DNA of 64,000 nucleotides from Skeletonema tropicum (GCA_037178625.1 JAWZXG010000045.1:1-64000); one strand, 5' to 3'; positions 26,591-36,472 are shown, numbered from the stretch's first letter. A program made the numbers and translations. The notes: generated from the sequence alone by a model not told the origin.

Positions 26591-27235
26591 TTATTGCATC
26601 GAATAATACGTATGCAAGAGACACGAATACGAGTATTGTGTATCGTAATGTTGAAGCTCCTTGTACATACGATCTTTCATCTTGTTTGTAATGATTTTAT
26701 CAGCCTCCATCAACCTTTTCAGATCTGTATCAAAGAATAAAGCTTTTGCAATGCGCTTTAGTGTCACGTCCATTGGCCTATCCATTGCTGATTGCCTGAT
26801 ATATATATCTGGCCTTGGATGATCCCAGGCTATTTCTCGTAGAGTTGGCACGATGGATTTATTCCCCCACCGGAACGATGATGCAGCTTTTCCATTGATC
26901 GAATTGTGGCTCCACTCGCAGTCCCGTGGCCCAAACAAACTCCTCCGCACTACTCCAACCTCCAACCCTTCCAAATTCACGTTTCCCTTCATATCTTCTC
27001 TTCCAATGGTCGTATTAATGCGATGAGTGGTGATTTGGAAAGCTCTCGTCAAGCTCTATCGATTGGGCACACTACCAAGGCGAAATATCAATCCTTTGTC
27101 AATCGCCTCAACTCGAGAGGGGTCTAGAAAGTCATCCCCAGCGCCAAAGTCGGTCCAAAATTTTGAATTTTCAACAAAATGGACCATCTCCATCATCAAA
27201 ACCATCAACATCACTATTATCACCACGAAACACAT
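26591..27235 (-). CDS. Candidate gene A, unit 9 (reference): membrane-anchored protein of unknown function
   Basis: Two open stretches lie in the same minus-strand frame, separated by one TAG (27056-27058). The first starts at an ATG (27235) and encodes a strongly hydrophobic segment (MCFVVIIVMLMVLMM) followed by an acidic FVENSKFWTDFGAGDDFLDP region. The second continues with FRWGNKSIVPTLREIAWDHP and a helical Lys/Arg-rich part to TAA. A GT-AG intron of 78 nt at 26998-27075 (phase 1) would excise the TAG and give a protein of about 188 residues. The splice model is inference; the open frames and the stop are seen. The frame is open for about 52 codons upstream of the ATG without another ATG. 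I do not recognise the family. It could be a single-pass membrane protein, a decayed exon of a larger gene, or chance. Confidence 0.38.
26998..27075 (-). other. Hypothetical 78-nt intron of candidate gene A (unit 9)
   Basis: On the minus strand it starts GTAGTG and ends AAGAG, keeps phase 1 on both sides and removes the in-frame TAG between the two open stretches. The donor fits GT only loosely and other splice pairs are possible. Confidence 0.25.
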
Positions 27236-27410
27236 AAGACCGGCGCAAATGAAAATATTGCCAGGGCAAATTTCGTCAGCACGCTTGGCGCTAGATATTT
27301 TTAAATTGCCCTCGTTCGACGATCGGGCGGGCTCTATGATGGGTTGATTGGTCGAAGATCCAAGACGCTTCGCTGAAGAACGATTCCTAGATCAGTGTGT
27401 GATCATGATT

Positions 27411-27737
27411 GGTTGGTACGGTGTGCATCATGGAAACAAACACAGTTCGGCCTCGCTACCGCTCACCCTCACACAACACACTTGGTGACAATCAGCGCCG
27501 TCAATGATTGGTTGGCACGATGGAGATCATGATCGGTTGGTACGATGTAGTGTGATGATGGAATGGTTGGTACGATGTAGTGTGATGATGTTTGGTTGGC
27601 ACGATGAGGTTTAAGATTGTTGTTTGTTGTGAGGTGTTGGTACAATACCTGCGATGGGTGATAGGTTGGCACGTTGGGGATTAGGATCGTAGATTGGGAG
27701 TCGAGTGTGGTCAGTGATGGATTGGCACGTTGTGTGG
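27411..27737. repeat. Degenerate GGTTGGYACG minisatellite (unit 9 reference)
   Basis: Eight copies of a GTTGG(T/C)AC(G/A) core begin near 27411, 27510, 27535, 27565, 27594, 27634, 27664 and 27719, with spacers that also share gatgtagtgtgatgatg. Two copies (27535-27560 and 27565-27590) are identical over 26 bp at a 30-bp period. The other gaps vary from about 25 to 99 bp. The block is present in all units, including the cut one (from about 63700). Confidence 0.8.
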
Positions 27738-27957
27738 AATGATGAAGATGGAAGCGAGCCGACCGGAGGGAGGGGAGCTGACGGTGGATTGGGATTAATA
27801 GATGGACGGTTCATGTTCATGTGATGTTGGCCGAGCGGAGTCGAGGCCTGTTAAAGATGACGCCCCATTAAGTGGTCGTTCTTCAGCGAATCAGCGAAGC
27901 GTTCTTAGTCGGGGGCGAGGGCGACCCCTCCCTGAGCACCGTTTATTGATATTGTGG

Positions 27958-28000
27958 ATCTTACAGCATTAAAGTATCTTATATCTTACAGCATTAAAGT
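27958..28000. repeat. Pair of 18-bp direct repeats, period 25 (unit 9 reference)
   Basis: ATCTTACAGCATTAAAGT occurs at 27958-27975 and 27983-28000. A related attaagtggtcgttctt lies about 115 bp to the left, echoing the attaaagtggtcgctt that follows the second copy. This suggests small local duplications near the right arm of the inverted-repeat segment. Present in all complete units. Confidence 0.8.
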
Positions 28001-28546
28001 GGTCGCTTTTTTTGGATCTTCGACGTGCAAACTTTCTGGATGAGGCTGATCGATGCTTCTGTCTTTCGCGAGGCCCTTGGTCGAGCTGTGTTTATACATT
28101 TTGATAGTAATAATAGTACCAATCGATAGAGCTGGATGAGACGATTGTAACAGTGGTTAATTTGTCGAATTTGATGATTTGGACCCTAATGGTGACATCC
28201 TGGGTTCACAGCCGAACTTGGCCCCGATAGATCACTTTCTTGCCCCGTTTTTGACCGAGACGATCTGTAAAAAGTCGTCCAATTAGGCTGATTATACGCC
28301 TCATCGATAGAGCTGCTCAACAGCTTTCCAAAACGACACTTATAGCCCTCATTGGACTACTAGAACGGAAGATACCATACACAAGATACGGCCGTTGCAT
28401 CATTGGGTACCTTGCTATTATTTGATACTTGAGCTTGAGTGGTTAAACGGAAGAAGTGAGAAGGTGGTGCCGGAAGCAAATCTGATGGCCATCTATCTCA
28501 TCGGAAAAAGTCCGCCCGCCAAGTGCAAAGTGCAACAATCAAAAAA

Positions 28547-29611
28547 TCAAGCAAAGAGCAAAGAGCCATCACCGAGTAGCATGTAGGATGTGCCGACAAT
28601 TCGTCGTTGGTCGTTGGCTAAGCGTTGGATATGTTCGACACTGATGGGATCATTGATGACATCATTCCCCACGGATGCACCATCATTTGATTTGTGGCGA
28701 TTTTTTGCCAAAGGCGGTACTAGTGGCTCTCCATTATTACTAACAACAACTTGTTGTCCACTTGACGAGGACGACAATGCCTCACGATAAAGTTGATGTA
28801 TATCATTCGACAACTCCAAAAATTCCAGGACATGATCGGCAGTAATTCTCATATCATCTTCAAATGCCACAAAGAAATCATAAAATTGCAACTTATCCCG
28901 AAGCACATATCGATGTTGTCGACTTAATGCATGATCACCATGACTAATTGCCTGATCTGGCTTCGGACGATTCTTGTTATAAGTATTTTTGTAATAGAGA
29001 GGTATAGCATCCTCCCACACTTCCAGTCCGACACCGCGGGGTAGAGCGTCAATAATGATTTGTCGTCGATGTGGTGCTAGGACCTTGTACCCGAGGATTA
29101 GATAGACATCCACTTGCCAGCCGCGAGATGTCATGGATGTGACCGAGTCAATGAGTGGTGGTAGCATGACGTGTTGTAGTCGATCAAAGCCGTGGGTGGT
29201 CCCTCTTGTTCCCTTGTCGTATTCTACGAGAGATGTTGTAATTAGGAGTACTCGGAGTGGTGGCTGTGGCTGTGGCTGTGGCTGCTTGTCACGCTGCTGT
29301 GATGTCGTCGATGATGAGGAAGATTTCTTTGCTCGGGCTCGCGATAGTATGCTCGGAATATCCCACGTCCAGTGATTTCGATCATTTCGATCGTATATAT
29401 CCGTGCTCGTCAATAAGGACATATCATGTGACGATTCTTCTGAAAGGAGGCGTCGGCGTCGGCGCTGCAGCTGTTGTTGTTGTTGTTGCTCTGGAGTGCG
29501 AGTGATACTGATGCGCTTAGTTTGAAGTATTGTGTAGCAACATAGCACAACAGCAGCAGCAGCGACGGATGCGAAGAAGATTATTGATGTGTCAAGTCTC
29601 GTCATTTTCAT
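28547..29611 (-). CDS. Gene B, unit 9 (reference): type II membrane, glycosyltransferase-like protein
   Basis: Single open frame of about 354 codons. A TTG 15 codons further upstream is in frame, but TGA stands two codons before it, so the first ATG (MKMTRLDTS) is the likely eukaryotic start. Residues ~8-30 form a hydrophobic Ala/Val-rich anchor behind a short basic cytosolic tail, as in type II Golgi enzymes. A low-complexity stem follows: Gln6 (~42-47), Arg5 (~50-54), Ser5 (~97-101) and Pro-Gln repeats (~110-116). The folded part starts with strand-like RVLLITTS (~120) and GWQVDVYLILGY (~164). It runs through VGLEVWEDA (~194) to FFVAFEDDMRIT (~246-257), whose acidic EDDM could play the metal/nucleotide-sugar role of a GT-A DXD motif. 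A Ser run and a Gly/Asn/Asp-rich tail end the protein. The glycosyltransferase assignment is from remembered resemblance to diatom proteins. The domain looks short at its C-terminus: either a truncated copy or one that continues through an unrecognised intron. This copy has 3 bp extra in the Pro-Gln run. Confidence 0.65.
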   Translation of the reverse strand: MKMTRLDTSIIFFASVAAAAVVLCCYTILQTKRISITRTPEQQQQQQLQRRRRRLLSEESSHDMSLLTSTDIYDRNDRNHWTWDIPSILSRARAKKSSSSSTTSQQRDKQPQPQPQPPLRVLLITTSLVEYDKGTRGTTHGFDRLQHVMLPPLIDSVTSMTSRGWQVDVYLILGYKVLAPHRRQIIIDALPRGVGLEVWEDAIPLYYKNTYNKNRPKPDQAISHGDHALSRQHRYVLRDKLQFYDFFVAFEDDMRITADHVLEFLELSNDIHQLYREALSSSSSGQQVVVSNNGEPLVPPLAKNRHKSNDGASVGNDVINDPISVEHIQRLANDQRRIVGTSYMLLGDGSLLFA

Positions 29612-29883
29612 TCTTTGATAGAAGTACCACCGTGCTACATGGGCACGCTTCAACAATAGTCAATAGTATCGCAGCCTCTTGATGAGAGCGATGATTATGA
29701 GCTTAAGTAATGAATCTGCACCCACGTAAGTATGTACCATCACAAAGACATGCTTCATTCACTCAACCAACAAATCCAACTCAAACCTGCCTTCATTGAC
29801 GAACGGTACCCAAATACGCAATGAATGTTGCTTACTTCAAGAGAGTGAAAGAGAATCATCATGTTGTTACACTGAATACTTAT

Positions 29884-30532
29884 TTATTGCATCGAATAAT
29901 ACGTATGCAAGAGACACGAATACGAGTATTGTGTATCGTAATGTTGAAGCTCCTTGTACATACGATCTTTCATCTTGTTTGTAATGATTTTATCAGCCTC
30001 CATCAACCTTTTCAGATCTGTATCAAAGAATAAAGCTTTTGCAATGCGCTTTAGTGTCACGTCCATTGGCCTATCCATTGCTGATTGCCTGATATATATA
30101 TCTGGCCTTGGATGATCCCAGGCTATTTCTCGTAGAGTTGGCACGATGGATTTATTCCCCCACCGGAACGATGATGCAGCTTTTCCATTGATCGAATTGT
30201 GGCTCCACTCGCATGCAGTCCCGTGGCCCAAACAAACTCCTCCGCACTACTCCAACCTCCAACCCTTCCAAATTCACGTTTCCCTTCATATCTTCTCTTC
30301 CAATGGTCGTATTAATGCGATGAGTGGTGATTTGGAAAGCTCTCGTCAAGCTCTATCGATTGGGCACACTACCAAGGCGAAATATCAATCCTTTGTCAAT
30401 CGCCTCAACTCGAGAGGGGTCTAGAAAGTCATCCCCAGCGCCAAAGTCGGTCCAAAATTTTGAATTTTCAACAAAATGGACCATCTCCATCATCAAAACC
30501 ATCAACATCACTATTATCACCACGAAACACAT
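29884..30532 (-). pseudogene. Candidate gene A, unit 10: +4 allele only
   Basis: Same state as unit 6: one GCATGCAG frameshift, everything else reference-like. Confidence 0.33.
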
Positions 30533-31841
30533 AAGACCGGCGCAAATGAAAATATTGCCAGGGCAAATTTCGTCAGCACGCTTGGCGCTAGATATTTTTA
30601 AATTGCCCTCGTTCGACGATCGGGCGGGCTCTATGATGGGTTGATTGGTCGAAGATCCAAGACGCTTCGCTGAAGAACGATTCCTAGATCAGTGTGTGAT
30701 CATGATTGGTTGGTACGGTGTGCATCATGGAAACAAACACAGTTCGGCCTCGCTACCGCTCACCCTCACACAACACACTTGGTGACAATCAGCGCCGTCA
30801 ATGATTGGTTGGCACGATGGAGATCATGATCGGTTGGTACGATGTAGTGTGATGATGGAATGGTTGGTACGATGTAGTGTGATGATGTTTGGTTGGCACG
30901 ATGAGGTTTAAGATTGTTGTTTGTTGTGAGGTGTTGGTACAATACCTGCGATGGGTGATAGGTTGGCACGTTGGGGATTAGGATCGTAGATTGGGAGTCG
31001 AGTGTGGTCAGTGATGGATTGGCACGTTGTGTGGAATGATGAAGATGGAAGCGAGCCGACCGGAGGGAGGGGAGCTGACGGTGGATTGGGATTAATAGAT
31101 GGACGGTTCATGTTCATGTGATGTTGGCCGAGCGGAGTCGAGGCCTGTTAAAGATGACGCCCCATTAAGTGGTCGTTCTTCAGCGAATCAGCGAAGCGTT
31201 CTTAGTCGGGGGCGAGGGCGACCCTCCCTGAGCACCGTTTATTGATATTGTGGATCTTACAGCATTAAAGTATCTTATATCTTACAGCATTAAAGTGGTC
31301 GCTTTTTTTGGATCTTCGACGTGCAAACTTTCTGGATGAGGCTGATCGATGCTTCTGTCTTTCGCGAGGCCCTTGGTCGAGCTGTGTTTATACATTTTGA
31401 TAGTAATAATAGTACCAATCGATAGAGCTGGATGAGACGATTGTAACAGTGGTTAATTTGTCGAATTTGATGATTTGGACCCTAATGGTGACATCCTGGG
31501 TTCACAGCCGAACTTGGCCCGATAGATCACTTTCTTGCCCCGTTTTTGACCGAGACGATCTGTAAAAAGTCGTCCAATTAGGCTGATTATACGCCTCATC
31601 GATAGAGCTGCTCAACAGCTTTCCAAAACGACACTTATAGCCCTCATTGGACTACTAGAACGGAAGATACCATACACAAGATACGGCCGTTGCATCATTG
31701 GGTACCTTGCTATTATTTGATACTTGAGCTTGAGTGGTTAAACGGAAGAAGTGAGAAGGTGGTGCCGGAAGCAAATCTGATGGCCATCTATCTCATCGGA
31801 AAAAGTCCGCCCGCCAAGTGCAAAGTGCAACAATCAAAAAA

Positions 31842-32906
31842 TCAAGCAAAGAGCAAAGAGCCATCACCGAGTAGCATGTAGGATGTGCCGACAATTCGTC
31901 GTTGGTCGTTGGCTAAGCGTTGGATATGTTCGACACTGATGGGATCATTGATGACATCATTCCCCACGGATGCACCATCATTGATTTGTGGCGATTTTTT
32001 TGCCAAAGGCGGTACTAGTGGCTCTCCATTATTACTAACAACAACTTGTTGTCCACTTGACGAGGACGACAATGCCTCACGATAAAGTTGATGTATATCA
32101 TTCGACAACTCCAAAAATTCCAGGACATGATCGGCAGTAATTCTCATATCATCTTCAAATGCCACAAAGAAATCATAAAATTGCAACTTATCCCGAAGCA
32201 CATATCGATGTTGTCGACTTAATGCATGATCACCATGACTAATTGCCTGATCTGGCTTCGGACGATTCTTGTTATAAGTATTTTTGTAATAGAGAGGTAT
32301 AGCATCCTCCCACACTTCCAGTCCGACACCGCGGGGTAGAGCGTCAATAATGATTTGTCGTCGATGTGGTGCTAGGACCTTGTACCCGAGGATTAGATAG
32401 ACATCCACTTGCCAGCCGCGAGATGTCATGGATGTGACCGAGTCAATGAGTGGTGGTAGCATGACGTGTTGTAGTCGATCAAAGCCGTGGGTGGTCCCTC
32501 TTGTTCCCTTGTCGTATTCTACGAGAGATGTTGTAATTAGGAGTACTCGGAGTGGTGGCTGTGGCTGTGGCTGTGGCTTGTCACGCTGCTGTGATGTCGT
32601 CGATGATGAGGAAGATTTCTTTGCTCGGGCTCGCGATAGTATGCTCGGAATATCCCACGTCCAGTGATTTCGATCATTTCGATCGTATATATCCGTGCTC
32701 GTCAATAAGGACATATCATGTGACGATTCTTCTGAAAGGAGGCGTCGGCGTCGGCGCTGCAGCTGTTGTTGTTGTTGTTGCTCTGGAGTGCGAGTGATAC
32801 TGATGCGCTTAGTTTGAAGTTCTATTGTGTAGCAACATAGCACAACAGCAGCAGCAGCGACGGATGCGAAGAAGATTATTGATGTGTCAAGTCTCGTCAT
32901 TTTCAT
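31842..32906 (-). CDS. Gene B, unit 10: intact, extra Glu codon and recoded patch
   Basis: 354 codons. A Glu codon is inserted just after the membrane segment (TIELQTK instead of TILQTK), shared with units 3 and 17. An extra t and a lost t about 16 bp apart shift the frame briefly, so AKNRHKSNDG becomes AKKSPQINDG in the Gly/Asn-rich tail before the normal frame returns. The EDDM core is unaffected. Confidence 0.6.
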   Translation of the reverse strand: MKMTRLDTSIIFFASVAAAAVVLCCYTIELQTKRISITRTPEQQQQQQLQRRRRRLLSEESSHDMSLLTSTDIYDRNDRNHWTWDIPSILSRARAKKSSSSSTTSQQRDKPQPQPQPPLRVLLITTSLVEYDKGTRGTTHGFDRLQHVMLPPLIDSVTSMTSRGWQVDVYLILGYKVLAPHRRQIIIDALPRGVGLEVWEDAIPLYYKNTYNKNRPKPDQAISHGDHALSRQHRYVLRDKLQFYDFFVAFEDDMRITADHVLEFLELSNDIHQLYREALSSSSSGQQVVVSNNGEPLVPPLAKKSPQINDGASVGNDVINDPISVEHIQRLANDQRRIVGTSYMLLGDGSLLFA

Positions 32907-33178
32907 TCTTTGATAGAAGTACCACCGTGCTACATGGGCACGCTTCAACAATAGTCAATAGTATCGCAGCCTCTTGATGAGAGCGATGATTATGAGCTTA
33001 AGTAATGAATCTGCACCCACGTAAGTATGTACCATCACAAAGACATGCTTCATTCACTCAACCAACAAATCCAACTCAAACCTGCCTTCATTGACGAACG
33101 GTACCCAAATACGCAATGAATGTTGCTTACTTCAAGAGAGTGAAAGAGAATCATCATGTTGTTACACTGAATACTTAT

Positions 33179-33823
33179 TTATTGCATCGAATAATACGTA
33201 TGCAAGAGACACGAATACGAGTATTGTGTATCGTAATGTTGAAGCTCCTTGTACATACGATCTTTCATCTTGTTTGTAATGATTTTATCAGCCTCCATCA
33301 ACCTTTTCAGATCTGTATCAAAGAATAAAGCTTTTGCAATGCGCTTTAGTGTCACGTCCATTGGCCTATCCATTGCTGATTGCCTGATATATATATCTGG
33401 CCTTGGATGATCCCAGGCTATTTCTCGTAGAGTTGGCACGATGGATTTATTCCCCCACCGGAACGATGATGCAGCTTTTCCATTGATCGAATTGTGGCTC
33501 CACTCGCAGTCCCGTGGCCCAAACAAACTCCTCCGCACTACTCCAACCTCCAACCCTTCCAAATTCACGTTTCCCTTCATATCTTCTCTTCCAATGGTCG
33601 TATTAATGCGATGAGTGGTGATTTGGAAAGCTCTCGTCAAGCTCTATCGATTGGGCACACTACCAAGGCGAAATATCAATCCTTTGTCAATCGCCTCAAC
33701 TCGAGAGGGGTCTAGAAAGTCATCCCCAGCGCCAAAGTCGGTCCAAAATTTTGAATTTTCAACAAAATGGACCATCTCCATCATCAAAACCATCAACATC
33801 ACTATTATCACCACGAAACACAT
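33179..33823 (-). CDS. Candidate gene A, unit 11: open, reference allele
   Basis: Same predicted product as unit 9: GCAG allele, TAG inside the proposed intron, ~188 residues. Confidence 0.37.
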
Positions 33824-35131
33824 AAGACCGGCGCAAATGAAAATATTGCCAGGGCAAATTTCGTCAGCACGCTTGGCGCTAGATATTTTTAAATTGCCCT
33901 CGTTCGACGATCGGGCGGGCTCTATGATGGGTTGATTGGTCGAAGATCCAAGACGCTTCGCTGAAGAACGATTCCTAGATCAGTGTGTGATCATGATTGG
34001 TTGGTACGGTGTGCATCATGGAAACAAACACAGTTCGGCCTCGCTACCGCTCACCCTCACACAACACACTTGGTGACAATCAGCGCCGTCAATGATTGGT
34101 TGGCACGATGGAGATCATGATCGGTTGGTACGATGTAGTGTGATGATGGAATGGTTGGTACGATGTAGTGTGATGATGTTTGGTTGGCACGATGAGGTTT
34201 AAGATTGTTGTTTTGTGAGGTGTTGGTACAATACCTGCGATGGGTGATAGGTTGGCACGTTGGGGATTAGGATCGTAGATTGGGAGTCGAGTGTGGTCAG
34301 TGATGGATTGGCACGTTGTGTGGAATGATGAAGATGGAAGCGAGCCGACGGAGGGAGGGGAGCTGACGGTGGATTGGGATTAATAGATGGACGGTTCATG
34401 TTCATGTGATGTTGGCCGAGCGGAGTCGAGGCCTGTTAAAGATGACGCCCCATTAAGTGGTCGTTCTTCAGCGAATCAGCGAAGCGTTCTTAGTCGGGGG
34501 CGAGGGCGACCCCTCCCTGAGCACCGTTTATTGATATTGTGGATCTTACAGCATTAAAGTATCTTATATCTTACAGCATTAAAGTGGTCGCTTTTTTTGG
34601 ATCTTCGACGTGCAAACTTTCTGGATGAGGCTGATCGATGCTTCTGTCTTTCGCGAGGCCCTTGGTCGAGCTGTGTTTATACATTTTGATAGTAATAATA
34701 GTACCAATCGATAGAGCTGGATGAGACGATTGTAACAGTGGTTAATTTGTCGAATTTGATGATTTGGACCCTAATGGTGACATCCTGGGTTCACAGCCGA
34801 ACTTGGCCCCGATAGATCACTTTCTTGCCCCGTTTTTGACCGAGACGATCTGTAAAAAGTCGTCCAATTAGGCTGATTATACGCCTCATCGATAGAGCTG
34901 CTCAACAGCTTTCCAAAACGACACTTATAGCCCTCATTGGACTACTAGAACGGAAGATACCATACACAAGATACGGCCGTTGCATCATTGGGTACCTTGC
35001 TATTATTTGATACTTGAGCTTGAGTGGTTAAACGGAAGAAGTGAGAAGGTGGTGCCGGAAGCAAATCTGATGGCCATCTATCTCATCGGAAAAAGTCCGC
35101 CCGCCAAGTGCAAAGTGCAACAATCAAAAAA

Positions 35132-36200
35132 TCAAGCAAAGAGCAAAGAGCCATCACCGAGTAGCATGTAGGATGTGCCGACAATTCGTCGTTGGTCGTT
35201 GGCTAAGCGTTGGATATGTTCGACACTGATGGGATCATTGATGACATCATTCCCCACGGATGCACCATCATTTGATTTGTGGCGATTTTTGCCAAAGGCG
35301 GTACTAGTGGCTCTCCATTATTACTAACAACAACTTGTTGTCCACTTGACGAGGACGACAATGCCTCACGATAAAGTTGATGTATATCATTCGACAACTC
35401 CAAAAATTCCAGGACATGATCGGCAGTAATTCTCATATCATCTTCAAATGCCACAAAGAAATCATAAAATTGCAACTTATCCGAAGCACATATCGATGTT
35501 GTCGACTTAATGCATGATCACCATGACTAATTGCCTGATCTGGCTTCGGACGATTCTTGTTATAAGTATTTTTGTAATAGAGAGGTATAGCATCCTCCCA
35601 CACTTCCAGTCCGACACCGCGGGGTAGAGCGTCAATAATGATTTGTCGTCGATGTGGTGCTAGGACCTTGTACCCGAGGATTAGATAGACATCCACTTGC
35701 CAGCCGCGAGATGTCATGGATGTGACCGAGTCAATGAGTGGTGGTAGCATGACGTGTTGTAGTCGATCAAAGCCGTGGGTGGTCCCTCTTGTTCCCTTGT
35801 CGTATTCTACGAGAGATGTTGTAATTAGGAGTACTCGGAGTGGTGGCTGTGGCTGTGGCTGTGGCTGTGGCTTGTCACGCTGCTGTGATGTCGTCGATGA
35901 TGAGGAAGATTTCTTTGCTCGGGCTCGCGATAGTATGCTCGGAATATCCCACGTCCAGTGATTTCGATCATTTCGATCGTATATATCCGTGCTCGTCAAT
36001 AAGGACATATCATGTGACGATTCTTCTGAAAGGAGGCGTCGGCGTCGGCGCTGCAGCTGTTGTTGTTGTTGTTGCTCTGGAGTGCGAGTGATACTGATGC
36101 GCTTAGTTTGAAGTATTGTGTAGCAACATAGCACAACAGCAGCAGCAGCGACGGATGCGAAGAAGAAGATTATTGATGTGTCAAGTCTCGTCATTTTCAT
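35132..36200 (-). pseudogene. Gene B, unit 11: frameshifted before EDDM
   Basis: One c is lost in ttatcccgaag (~35481), breaking the frame at VLRDK. A lost t near 35289 gives the same alternative tail as unit 4. In-frame differences are an extra Phe codon in the membrane segment (gaagaagaaga) and one extra Pro-Gln dipeptide. Confidence 0.6.
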
Positions 36201-36472
36201 TCTTTGATAGAAGTACCACCGTGCTACATGGGCACGCTTCAACAATAGTCAATAGTATCGCAGCCTCTTGATGAGAGCGATGATTATGAGCTTAAGTAAT
36301 GAATCTGCACCCACGTAAGTATGTACCATCACAAAGACATGCTTCATTCACTCAACCAACAAATCCAACTCAAACCTGCCTTCATTGACGAACGGTACCC
36401 AAATACGCAATGAATGTTGCTTACTTCAAGAGAGTGAAAGAGAATCATCATGTTGTTACACTGAATACTTAT

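Larger units (their letters stand above)
27351..28024. repeat. 674-bp segment bounded by 13-bp perfect inverted repeats (unit 9 reference)
   Basis: GTCGAAGATCCAA (27351-27363) is matched in reverse complement by TTGGATCTTCGAC (28012-28024). A second pair lies inside: ACGCTTCGCTGAAGAACGA (27365-27383) against TCGTTCTTCAGCGA (27876-27889), which continues after an 8-bp insertion. It could be a MITE-like or fold-back element that inserted before the array amplified, but I see no target-site duplication. Equivalent spans: 973-1646, 4270-4948, 7579-8253, 10877-11550, 14171-14845, 17472-18145, 20764-21441, 24061-24734, 30648-31320, 33939-34609, 37238-37917, 40546-41219, 43853-44528, 47157-47833, 50454-51126, 53740-54413, 57043-57716, 60352-61025; in unit 20 only the left arm (from 63645). 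Confidence 0.55.
27236..28546. other. Non-coding segment between gene B and candidate gene A (unit 9 reference)
   Basis: About 1.3 kb with stops in all frames and only short open stretches; no convincing gene. The part next to gene A holds the GGTTGGYACG minisatellite and the inverted-repeat element. The part next to gene B (about 28100-28546) shows no repeat or RNA gene that I can recognise. One minus-strand stretch there (…NQPNWTTFYRSSRSK…AVNPGCHH, then stop) is open for about 45 codons but starts without ATG in the consensus. It could be a remnant of the gene B 3' end. The same layout occurs in every unit. Confidence 0.6.
26384..29676 (-). repeat. Array unit 9 (3293 bp), used as reference
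   Basis: GCAG allele, with a private 3-bp insertion in the Pro-Gln repeat of gene B (~29283). Both genes are open, so I use this unit for the detailed notes. Confidence 0.96.
29677..32971 (-). repeat. Array unit 10 (3295 bp)
   Basis: GCATGCAG allele and the extra Glu codon. Two compensating one-base changes near 31982-31998 recode a few residues of gene B without closing the frame. Confidence 0.95.
32972..36265 (-). repeat. Array unit 11 (3294 bp)
   Basis: GCAG allele, extra Pro-Gln repeat, extra Phe codon in the gene B membrane segment, and losses in homopolymers near 34212, 34349, 35289 and 35481. Confidence 0.95.

Noticed and set aside
27027..27347. Plus-strand 106-codon frame present in most units
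   Set aside because: It lies antisense to candidate gene A and its translation is a mirror of that gene's codons, with Thr/Ile and His runs that reflect the other strand. It has no family features and is lost with every indel.
27469..27820. Two minus-strand frames of 67 and 69 codons rich in IVPT / HRANQS / PNPP
   Set aside because: They are translations of the GGTTGGYACG minisatellite and start from non-ATG codons, so chance openings in a repeat.
27828..27850. ttggccgagcggagtcgaggcc resembles a tRNA-Ser/Leu box A, suggesting a tRNA gene or SINE
   Set aside because: No matching box B at a usable distance, no acceptor or anticodon stem can be folded, and there is no A-rich tail.
27351..28024. 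Complete DNA transposon
   Set aside because: No transposase frame is present in the segment and no target-site duplication flanks it; only a non-autonomous element remains possible.
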